Assembly (NCBI RefSeq): GCF_965363235.1
Contig: NC_134851.1
Span: 26,900,847 to 26,964,846, forward strand
Length of the DNA stretch: 64,000 nucleotides
Reading direction: 5' to 3'
Source of the DNA: Mytilus galloprovincialis
Taxonomy: Eukaryota; Mollusca; Bivalvia; Mytilida; Mytilidae
Below, piece by piece: positions 21,342 to 34,000 of the stretch. Positions within the stretch are counted from its first letter, which is position 1, and the number at the start of each line of letters is the position of its first letter. The notes beneath the pieces were generated by a model. That model did no database searches. It was not told where the DNA came from and was given only the letters and a program-made list of their open reading frames with translations. The translations under genes were made by a program, and so were the position numbers.

Positions 21342-24300
21342 CTTTATAATAAAACGAAAAGGAACTATTATTATATGTTTTTCATTTAAGATTAGAATTA
21401 TGGTTATTACAATATAATATGATATCATATATTAGTACAAATTTGATAAATAATAACTTACAATAATAAAGATATATACAAAACGAGGAATGCAATTCTA
21501 TATTAATTAAGTGATGAATTGATATTCTAACACAAGTCATAAAGCAAAACACTCTAAATTTTGATATATTTAAAGAATTGCTACGAAATGGGTTAAACAC
21601 ATATTTACATAGCGGGTTGGTCTTGGTGCATGATATAGAGGGGCTACAGTAGAGACTACCAGACACAAAGTCCCTCCACCGATCATGAAAAGAAAGTGTA
21701 TATACGTGATACTGATCACACACAGGTATTGTTAATTCATAAAACCAATTTGATATGCAGGTTTTGTATAAAAGCTGTATCCATATACTAGTAACCAAAT
21801 ACTTAAAATATAAAGTAAATAATAATTCGACTATTTACTACATCATTCGACCTTTCAATAGCTTGTCTGGTATAATGTTGTTCATACCTAGCTGTATAAA
21901 CACATTTTCCGTGATACCACATTAACAATCTGAAAGGCTTGATTATAAGTATAGAAAACATTGAAAGACACGCTTACAATGTCGAAGCATTATGTGAAGC
22001 ACTTCCATATTTTTTTTGATTATTTTTGTTATTAATAAGTCCGTTTTTTGCTTCATCTAAATCTTAACTATAAGTGAAGAACTGAATCTTCCTTCGCTGC
22101 ATTGAATTTCTAAATTACGTAAATTTCACCCGTGCGACATCAAATTGTTAAGTCTTCCAAGTGCTCCACAAAATCTGTTTTAAAATTATTACACTTATAT
22201 ATTGTGAAACTGCTTATTCTAGGGACTAGATGTGGATACTTCAAAATCGAAAGAACTTTTGGAAACGTAGAATTTGAATATCCTTCCGTTTGTACTGAAT
22301 TAAAACATTTGACCTCGTCCATACTACAACTATTCCCCACTTTAATTTAATTTGACATCGTTGGTTCCGCTTTGTTACATCAATAATTGATATTGAATGT
22401 CGGTTGATAACACAAGAAATCATTTCAGTTCCGATTGTGAAATTTTTATTCTTATGAAGCACCCATCTAGTAGCACCTGCTAATGAAATATATATCTCCT
22501 AATTGATACGGTATTCCTATTATAATTTTCGTGATAGAGAGATGCTACTTACAAAAGCTTTGAACCAAGAATTCAAAGAAGTGAAGTTAAAATCGTACAT
22601 CGGAACATTTTACGGAAGCCGCTACGATTTGTTTGACCATTATTGATATTTAGTTTCACTGATGACAACTGATATTTAGACAATATACGTATAGTGTCTT
22701 GAAATATGAAATTTATTTGTATGAGGCTTAGAAACGGGGAAATTGCGAGGTTCTACCGAGCATTTTCCCGTTTCGTGCCGAATACAAATAAATTTCATAT
22801 TTCAAGACACTATAAGTATATTGTTTTTATACTGAAATCTATAAAAAAATAAAAAAAAAATAAAAATATGTAACAAATATTGTTAAAAAATAGTGTTTTG
22901 GATTTCCCTCTTGGGTGTACCGTTTTCGGGTATTTCACTATGAGCGTAGTCCAGGCGGTAAGACATTGAAATTTTAAGAAATATGAACTTAAATAATAAC
23001 ATTTGATACACATGGTATATAAATTAACAATTTGAAGATATAACAAGTTTAAATACATAAAAGTTTGACCATTGTTACTACACGTTGTCATGGTTGTGAC
23101 GTGAAATACAGTATTTCCGGTTAGTAGGCGGGGCTTATAGGCTAGTTGGGGTCATTGACGTATAAAGCTAACGTTTATACGTATAGCTTTATCTGTATAG
23201 TAAAATAGCTAATTGCAGTATAAAATTATATAGTTGTAACCGTAAATCTCGTTCTCTTTCTCACCGAGTTCGAATTGTCAAAGTTTGATTTTTCTTTGTT
23301 TGACAATGTTTGAGGTTGGATAACACTTTTGTATATTTCGACTCTCTTTTACGTAATCAATTTGGTCTTCAACATTCCATGGGTTTTTCTGTGCACGTGT
23401 CGTTGTGAAAGTTCTAAATATTTACTCTTTTTATTTGATCACTCAGACACAATACAAACGTGTAACAAGAGGAATACAATACTTACATATATACAAACAA
23501 TACAAAACAATGGTGGATATAACAAAGGAAAAAAAAAGTTATAGTGAATAAGGTCTTGGCAAAGTATTTATTTTTCAACTACCGGTTAAATATTAGAGAC
23601 ATTTAGAACTTACCAAAATCAATAGGATCTCCTTTCACAAGCTGTAAAAAATATATTTGTTTATTTGTCATTATAAAATAAGAAGGTGTTTTAATTTGCA
23701 TCAAACTTTTGCATTTCAAATATTTTCTAAATTTTTCATCATTGTCAAATGATACAAATCAAGTGATTATCAAAAATAAAATAAATAGGAAAACACAAGC
23801 ATTATTAAGAGAATACGTACAGTAAACGTCAATGACGCAGACCTGATATCGACACAAATATTAGATATCTTCAGAAGTGCATTTGAAATATGTCAACCCT
23901 TAAAGCGTTTCGAATTTATAAAAATGTCACATACTGAAATACATATCTTTATTTATCACCTAGTTTTGCAGATAACGACACCTTGAAATATCATTTAGCC
24001 AAAGGAAAAGAACAACTATCCTGTTTTCGGAAAAACACAGGCGGTTGCATTTCACTTGTTTTGTACGATACGTTGATTTTTACTTGTAATTTTGTTTCAG
24101 TAAGTACGTTGATGCTAGAAAACATAACATTTTGAATTGACTGTCAGAAATGTCTTGTGGACTATCATGTGACTATTGAAATTAAGAATAATAGAATAAA
24201 AAAGACTAAATGATTTAACAAACAATTGATTTATTAGATATACGTTTTCGATTCATCAAAGTGTACCTTGCAAAGTCTGTGGATATTTGGTATATTGGCT

Positions 24301-27300
24301 CGTTCGAATGCTTCTTTAATATGTCTAAATGTTAACGCAAAACTATTTTGACATTTTCTGATGACTTCAAATTTCCATGTCTCTGTTTTTTCAATATGTA
24401 ATAGGTTGTGGAAAGCATCGGAACTCAACCCTAACTGTTGTGCAAATTCTCTTATCTCTTTTTTGGTGTACAATAAAGATAAGCGACGTAGGTCTAGGTC
24501 TGTTGGTTGTTCCTTCAAAAATTCTGCATTTGTAACTGTAATGGGAAATGGCATATATATCATATAGCAGTTGTTGACCCACTTACATCGATTGTTGAAA
24601 TGAATGATAAACCTGTGACATACGATGCTTATTAAGAGCTTCACATCTACTATCATTTACGAATCATCACAACAAACACATCCGATGCAGAGCCTCTTAA
24701 ACAGATCAATAAAAACAATCAACCTCGTAGCTCGCATAAGCTCATTATGACATTGGTGACATTTATCTGTGTCTATGAAACTTTACAAGTGTGGCTATCT
24801 TAGATTTCAAATGTTGTTCATTGTTTTTTTATATCTAATAATTCAAAACCTAGCTACAAACTGAACGCTTGGAGAACACAAATGCATGTGTCAGTCTGCG
24901 TTCAAAAATAATTTTCAGAAGTGGTCACCTTAAACAAAAACAGAGTTTTTAAGTAGATCGATTGAAATCAACACTGACATAATCATGTAACCGTCATAAT
25001 GCCGTACGTATTTAAATACACAATATATCGATGACCTAAATATAACGACATGTGTTTCGTAGTAAGACATCATAAGATACACGAAAAAACCGTCTCAGTC
25101 AGGATTTCACTTCGTCAAAATTAACTCCCTATAATTACGCCAGTTCATTTTTAAAATCGTAGAAATGGAAGCCATTGTAGAGATGACGGGCTGCCAGTTT
25201 AGTTAATACACATAGCACCATTAAGATCCTTATATGTTAGTTGTATTATTAAAGACGAATGTTTTTACTAGCTAATGAGCACCAGTTAATGTTCTAGTCT
25301 GCGTTGAGTCAACTAAAAACTATTGTCTGATCGGTTGTCAGGTGTAATTTTCAAAAATTCATAAACATCTAAAAACAATTCTAATTAAATACCTCTTGGA
25401 AGGGCAGACTAAACATTTTCAGTGGTTGAAGACTATAAACCCTAATTACCACACCCACAAAAGTGTTTTTTTTTCAAAGATATGCATTTTTGAGATCCTT
25501 CTTTGTTTTTGTGATTTATTAGCAAAGTATTTCACTTGACCCATATATTTCATCTTTTAGTACTTTGAATAGTTGATGTTATAAAGTCAACCTGCAGCCT
25601 TGATTTATAAAAATGAGAGAATCTGAAGCGAGATGATGTTTCAAATAGTTTTGCTTTATGCGTTTTCAATACAAAATATTCAACAAACACGCCCTTAAAT
25701 AAAAAAGTTAACTCGATTTTCGATTTTTTGGAATTTTTCCTTAGTAACATAATGGAAGTGCACACAAATTACTGAACTAATAGATTGATTTGTTCTCCGT
25801 CCCTGGTAAATATATTTTTTTTAAATCGGAGGTTAAGCATTTTCTATATCCAACTTGATATATACCCATGCTGTCGATTTGAAATTTAATTGTTCTGTTC
25901 AAATATGTAATAGATAAATACGTAATTGAGCAGAAAATTTTCATTTTATTTGTTTCTATTAAATTTTATTAAAATTTGTGTTACTTAAGTAAACATTACA
26001 GTAAGCATTTGTCGCCTTCTCTAACACAGAGCTTCGATTCTTTCGTTCTATTTCAACCGGGTTTCTGGCTGTTCTAATCAATAACTTTACCGATCGTGTC
26101 ATTCCCTAAGGTGAAGTGTTGAGTACATGTAATTGTGGAGTCGTATAGAAAGTTATGTATGCAGTCTTGTTTGTTACCTTGATTTGTCTTCCTATTCCGA
26201 TGTGTATGTTTCAATTGTTGTAACTACAAGCTCGCCCCCTTTCCGCCTAATATGACCAACCTAGTTTTGACTGGCTTGCACTAACATGATCAACACATTA
26301 GGCACCACACGTGGATATGATCTGCCTATCTTTCGGAGCACCTAAGATCATCCTAGGTTTTGTTGGGGTTCTTGTTGCTCAGTCTTTATTTTTTCATGTT
26401 ATGGTTTGTAAATTTTTGTTTGTCTGTCTTTTTTTCTTTTTAGCAATAGTGTTGTCAGTTTCGACATATGAATTCGAATCTACCTTTACGTTTAAATTTC
26501 ATTAAACTACTGTAGTTTTAAGGTTTATGACCCCTTCTGTAGCCATTTTTGTACGAAATTTTCACTATAGATATGATTGATAATAGAGATAGGTCATTTT
26601 GTACATATACCGAGGGGAAACTTGATGCATAGCATTATTATTTACTGTTTCATTGCATTAAATAGAAAAAGAGTACTTTGTGGCAAATAAACCAAGATTT
26701 TTATAGAAAATCCACAGCCTTTATTACAGACATTTTTGTTATAAAATTTAAAACATAGATTACTCACTTGTGCTAGTGTTTATTTTTTACAAAAAGTTCT
26801 AACCAACCTGTAAATTCCAAAATACCTCGTGCTGAGTCACTAAAGTCGAGCACACCCTAAAATGTGTACTTGATTTGGTCCATATTTATGTTTGTTTTAA
26901 TCAATAAGTACATTAATAAACTTGTTATAAGGAAATCAATGCTAGCACTGCATGCAATAATCCTATATCTATCAGTCATCAAATTGCCAAATATGAGATT
27001 ACAAGGATGAAGGCTGTGGATTTTCTATAAAATTTCCATATGTTTAACATTGAATCAACACAAGGGTGCATAATCCTTAATGCAGATTAGCTTTATATTT
27101 GTGCATTAATTTTGTTAGTAATATTTCTTATGAGTTCTACCCAAAATATAAAAAACATTGAAACTTTTAATGTGAATTTGGACTTGTAGCATCATCAATT
27201 GTAGAATCTCTTGGGCCAAATTTGACATTTTGAAGTGCTCATCTCTTTATAGTGACTAGTAATTTGTGATTTCAATCACATGTTTTAGAGGAAAACTAGA

Positions 27301-28056
27301 ATTAAGGACATTACATGTAACTGTCTAAAAAGAACTCATATGCAACATTTAGAATTAGTAGTTATACTTTGAATTAAAATATACATATTTTGTATTGTTT
27401 GTTAAAAAGAACATGAAGAAGTGATAGACAAGTTCCATTTTCTACCGGCTGGTACATCTGTCAAATGATAATAACGAATATATGTAAAACTTAATGCAAA
27501 AAAGACATTTGATTTCAAATTATGTTTATACACATGAACGTGTATCTTAATCATTTGATAAATTAAAAAATATGAAAATGATATGGTAGTTTTCAACATG
27601 GCATTATTAGCACAATAAGACCACTAGCAACGAGATGATATATCGTTAAGTTAATATGGCTGTCAATAATTCGCAAAAGTAAAATAAAATTAACTAACAA
27701 CATTTCTTTTCATTATTGCTTTATTTTAAATACAATACCTGGGCATTCTTGTTCACACATGTCTTCATCCTGCGAATATAAAAATTTGATAAGCGTTTTA
27801 GCCCTTACAAAAAATGTATCCCAGTAGGTTCGCTCTTACTATTCTACAGTGACATAACATTTCTCTCATTTCTTGATGTCTAAAAGTAAACAAAGAATAT
27901 TATTTATAAAAGCGTATTCATCAAATTGTTCCTATCGTCGTCTATGGAACGCCACAGCTGTCTTATGTGGAACTCTGATATTACGTGATGTTGTTCTATT
28001 ATTACTTGACGATAGTGTGTCTTTACATAATATGGTTTTGTCTAATGCTTAGTCCG

Positions 28057-28087
<31 letters not shown>

Positions 28088-31000
28088 TACATTTAAATGT
28101 TGTGTCGTTGTTCTCCTCTTATATTTAATGCGTTTCCCTCAGTTTTAGTTGTTTTGTTTTTTGTCCATGGATTTATGAGTTTTGAACAGCGGTATACTTC
28201 TGTTGCCTTTATTTCACATTACGTAATGATGTTTTGATATAACTAAATATGGAATAGTCATTACATAATGATTTTTCGATATTACATGATATGGTTTCGT
28301 ATTGACTTGATATAGTTTTGTCATTAGTTATTTGATGATAATGAACAGCATATATAAAGGTTGAAACTGAAAACAAATGCGGTCACTTCAATTTTAGACT
28401 TAACACATCTGCAGTGACGTTATTGTGGCATATTTCATAGATTAAAAAAACCCATTTTAAACTAAATTTAAGCGTCTTCACGACCATATCAGTTCAAATA
28501 TTTTACATTTACAAATGTAAACGACTTCAGACGACACTTATGTGTTTTAAAGATATCAAAAATCTTTCATCAGATGTAATTAACTTAAGCCGAAATAAGC
28601 ACCACCGGACATCTTACTTTACTAAGTGATATTTTTTTTTTATTTCATTCGTTAGCACAAAAATGAGCTTTCATTTGAATTTTGGTGTAAAACACATGAT
28701 GAACTGCTCTCACACGCGCAAGAACATATATCTACGGTAAGTTTTCGAAATTCACATTTATGATACGTGGGAAATATAACATTCTTACATCTCAAAAAAA
28801 TAAATAACCACCAAACCTAAGTGGTACAAGACGGATCGTCTTGAAATTAAAAGTTTAATGAAACCATTCATAATTATGTTATAAAAAAGCTACAAAAAGT
28901 CGTTTGAGAAGACAATTATCATGGACGGCACATTAAATGACCTAATCCAATCCTTAAAGACACATATTTTGTTTATACATGTGTAATAATTTATATCTCT
29001 TATTGGTAGCATTGCACAAAACGTCATTTATGTGTACGCTAAAAGAATCAATAAGATAAGTTGTATTCAATTAATTAAGTAATATAAAAATTTCATTAAT
29101 AATCATAACTCTATTGTATGTATACCTTTCCTGGGAACCAAGCAGTGATTGTTTGCATTTCGTGTTCAATGCCATGTAGAGGACATATCCATACTTTGCT
29201 GAATATTTTTAGCTGGCTGACGTCAACATGGTCAAGGATACAAGGGTTATCTGATGAGTTACAACATATTCTGGTTATAAAGGATGCATCACTGATTTGA
29301 TTCTTGTCGCTGCTGGTTCTTATATACAACTGACTTATTCTCTCCAAGGCAGATGTTAAACATTCATTGATGCTGGAAGCCAAATCCCTCTTTATTACTG
29401 CGTTTGTTCTAGCATGAACAAGACGGGCAATTATAGTCCCATCTTCACAAATAATGTACATATCCAAAGAAGGATTAATAGTAAAAACCCCTGATCTATG
29501 GAACAGCATGTCCTTATTTGTCTCACCGTATGTCTTTACCGCCCAGACATATAGACAGTAACTTAGAAATCTAAAGGATAATGCAGGAGGTATCATCAGT
29601 GATGAAGATTGAAAGGCTATTGCAATACTTCTTCTTGTGAAGCCATCTGACTTAAGGTATCCAGAATCATCTGTTGCTCTGACCATACTTGCAATATAGT
29701 AGAAATCTGCAGGTATGCGTTCGTTGTCTGAATCATACCTCTTTGGTTCTACCAAAATATCCAGATGGGTCATAACTTTCTGTAAATATTCCTTGTTGTT
29801 GTAAAATGTACGATATTTCTTTTTCTTCCAAACTGTTTGGATATCATTTTTTGATACCACTCCTTGCTTGCCCATCACATCCCACAAATTTTGTCTTTGT
29901 TTGTCTCCTTTATATAACCTTCTATCAGTAACAATAGATTTAAAGGCATCAATGAGAAGTGTGGGTGACAAAATTATATGTTTGTCCAATTTGTTTTCAT
30001 CAAAGTACAAAATCTTGCCTATTGAGTGCTGAAACTTCAAAAATACCTTTAACTCAGTTTCCGAAAGAGGTCTAATACGTTGCGCTGAGTTAATTGTATT
30101 TAGATGCTCTAGAGTAATCAGCGGAATGTTACGTCTGATAAGTGATGCAAATTCTAATTCTAGAGGGATGAAGCATTTCGGTAGAGATTCACCCCATGTT
30201 GGTTGATTTTCTGATTCTCTGATGATAACAGCTTTGATCTTCTGCATCTCTGGGTCATGTTCGTCTTTCGCGTTTACGAATATCTGATCATCAATCACCA
30301 AATGTTGCATTAATGGCGTTGGTGCAAACAACTCTCTGATTTCTGCGAAAAGTCTTAGTCTTTGGCTGTCAACCTCATTCTTAAAAATACAATGGAATGA
30401 TATAAACTGATTATCAGATATGTTAATCACCTGAGAAAAAATTGTTGGTTGATGCGTTTATAATAAGTCTTACCAGTCATCGATTATTTTTGATGTAGAA
30501 TGTTAATAGAATTTTTGTGTAAAAAGACGTGTTTTTTTAAAGTTTGAAAATTTAGTTTGATTCTTTAGATTCCTTAGATGAGCATAGTAAACATATAATC
30601 ACAGATCAAACTGCACCGATTGCAAATGTACAATTCCAAAATTGCTTTAAACCAAAAGTTTGAATATGATGCAACACTTATCTAAAGCATTTGTATTAAT
30701 AATAGAAGTTAAGATACCAAATTCTTGAAAAGATCGAAAACATAGAAAAGAGAAGGGTTTGAAATTCAACAGAAATCCAGGAAAAGTTTTTGACAAAATT
30801 CAGATGCAACCTTGGTCAAACTTCAGTTATACAGATTGTAAACTTAAGTTTTACATCAACATGTGATTTGATGTAAACCAGCAACATAATATTGAATATC
30901 ACTCTCAACAAGTAAGGATTAATTATATATAATTTTAAACACACACAAATTAAATTCCATTGTATTTGCGTCACATTAACTTGTGTTACTAAGACCAAAA

Positions 31001-34000
31001 CGCATATTTCCCCTAATAGATATCAATCCTAGTAATGACTTCTTCGGGGTAGTCCATAAATGTGTAAATACCAATTTATATAATAATTGAAACACACACA
31101 CTGTTTCCGCCATAAACAAGAAGTTTAGATTCAATCACTGTTTATCATTTTTTTTTATCAAACTATGATTACGTTGAAAATGAAAAAAAAACCCTCACCA
31201 TTCATATTACCAAAGATTTTGTTCACATACATATACTTACTGCCTTAACCTTGTCCTTATGCGTTAGAACAACCATAATTTTCGGAAAACCATTAATACT
31301 CCCCTTACAGTAGGTTACAATTGTGTTTATCCAGAATAATAGATAATCTGTCAAAGTAAACAAATAAAAAAGTGTAAATGATTGAAGACGAATTCCTGAG
31401 GAGTATCTGAATTGTAATTAATAAAAAAACTTAATTATTCACTCTTTCATCAAGTTCAAAGATGGACATAACTCATATGATGTATGCATTTAATATTTTA
31501 TGAAGCATATTGTACAGATTTCTATTGAAAATAAAATTATGTATTTATATACACACCTTTTGATGTTTTATGACCAGTCTTTCCTGGGAGGTACTGATCC
31601 ACAGGACAGGGGTCGTCAAGTTTTCTACTTCCATCCAATACAATCATGTAAATTGCTCTATATGTTAAAAATGTCTGATGAGTTGAATAGAAAACATCCT
31701 GTCCTCCAAAATCCCAGATAATTATTGGTGCTATCTTTTTACTATGTAACTTCTTCCTCCCAACTGTAGAAGACATTTTTGATAAATTTTCCTTTGTAAT
31801 TGACACTTTGACTTCTCCTACTTTTTTGGTAACGCCAAAAAAGGTTTTAAGCCTTCTAATCAGTCCAGGTTTAGTGACAATACGTGTGTGCCTGTCACCA
31901 GGGAAATCTGACTGTAAAGACGCATCATCTGATTCATTTAATTTTGTCTCAAAAGGAGTTTTTCTGTATTTGATAGAATCCGTACTTTCTCGGCCAGTTT
32001 CGTAATCATGATCAATGATTTCGTTATGATTGTTGATACCACCTGCACTGTTTTCGTCAAAAACTTAGCTTCCTAATGGTCTGCTGAAACTAGACATTTT
32101 CTTTTCTATACCTGACGGATACATGTCATCGGTGTATTGTGATTTCGTGTTTTGTTTATGCATATGGTCTATTGGCCTGTCGAAAACAAGTTGATTGATT
32201 GGTGCTTTATCTTGTGTTTCGTCTTCTTTTAAAAAGGATCTACTAATGATGATTTCTTCTAGGGAAAAATCTACAATCAGATAATATTTAAAAAGATTTT
32301 CAAATACATGTACACATGATACTTTAGAATTCTGGTCCAACAAGATAAACTATCAGTTAGTCAAAAAAGGAATGTAACTTATTTTTACCACTGAATATTT
32401 TGTGCTGTATTAGGACATTGCTTTATATCTTAAAATTAAAGCTAAACTTAAATGTATGTCTACATCGCATCCGATCAACAAAAATTTACAAAACATATCG
32501 ATACATTAGAAGACGATTACCATAACTGTCATAGTTTTCCATGTGTACAAGCTATACATCAGCATGTAATCCCAAGTGCTAAATTCTATAAAAACACCAA
32601 TATATGCATGATATGTAAACAACTAAAGAAATTTTTGCTGCAATGAAATGTCGAAATAATGTTACAACTGTCAGTTTAAAGGAAAACTTTTCTTTAAGAG
32701 CATCTTTCTGAAATTACCAGATGTGACGTAATATTATCTGGTGGTATTACACCAATAGATTTTTTTGGTTGAATAAAATTAATGTATTTGTTTACCACTT
32801 TGTCTTGCTTATAAGATTAATTTAATTTTCACATTTTCTCAAAGTTTCACATTTTAGTCCAATCATTTAAAAATTTTATATAGTTTTCACGTATGTATGC
32901 AAGAAATGTGTTAATAAATGAGCAACTGAGTATTCAAGCTTTATAAACTATAAAATTTAACTGATATGGAAATAAATTGAATTTACGCCCCACATTCGAG
33001 AGAGGTATACAAAACTTCCCTATAAGTGAATATTTTTTTATTGGGGTTTCCGAAAAAAATATTAACTTATAATTATGTATTTATAAGGGTGTTACTAATA
33101 GATTTTTTTTCTACTCAGGCAAAACATAAGAAATGAGAAAAATGTGCTGGCTTATATTCTTATATTCATGGTAGAATTCTATTTTAAGGCATTTTTCTCT
33201 TAAACTATGTTTTTGAGACTCAATCAACTCATAATATTTCATTATGTAATATATGACATAAATAATATGACATTTTAACAATGCCAAATGTGCATATGCA
33301 ACATCCAATTTTAGGTAATGTACATGTACCACCAGATTGATCTTTCTAATCTAAATTGTTCAGAATTTATCTGTGTTTCATATAAAGAAATACTTGGCAT
33401 GAATAAAGCTTGATCCTGTCAAGTGCAACAGTCAAATTTCACAAAAATTCGTTGTATAAAAAAATACATGTAATAATCATCACTGAAGGAAACAAATTTA
33501 AGAATTTCACATTTTTTTTTCTTGTGTACCAGCTTTAAATAACTATAAAACCTCAAGTTTTCTTTAAAATGTTATACAAAACACCAAATGATAACACAAA
33601 TTAATGGTAATATGCAGCACCTCAGTTTTAAGTTAATGAGTTTACTGCTATGAAATGTAGGATAAATTTCCTACAACTGTCAAATTCAGGTGAATATTTT
33701 TTTCAACCAACTTTCGTGGAAGTATTCTCAAGTTTTGTCAAAATAAGTTCAATAGTTTGATAAAAGTCTAGTATACTGTAAGATGACATCTACAGCGATT
33801 CGAGTAATATTTCTACGAAAATATCATAGCAATATAACCAATCAATAATCAAATAGTTATCACAAATGCCTACAACAGTTGAATATGATGCAGAATAAAT
33901 ACAACAGTAGTATACCGGTGATCAGAAGTCAGAAATCGTTAAAGGGTTACAAACTAACAAGATGAATATATCAAATTAATAATGAATGTTGAGAATGTGT

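Noticed and set aside
21382-21798. 138-codon minus-strand open frame beside the last exon
   Set aside because: No domain or plausible coding pattern. It sits in the intron just upstream of the last exon, and its ends do not fit the splice phases.
31557-32270. GKTGHKT in the Roc exon as a P-loop
   Set aside because: It follows the DFGGQ switch II motif, whereas a P-loop must precede it, and the block is part of the normal sequence of this family at that place.
33111-33332. 73-codon minus-strand open frame as a missing exon between microexons and Roc
   Set aside because: It lies in a diverged duplicate segment. No nucleotide-binding motif or suitable splice phase was found.
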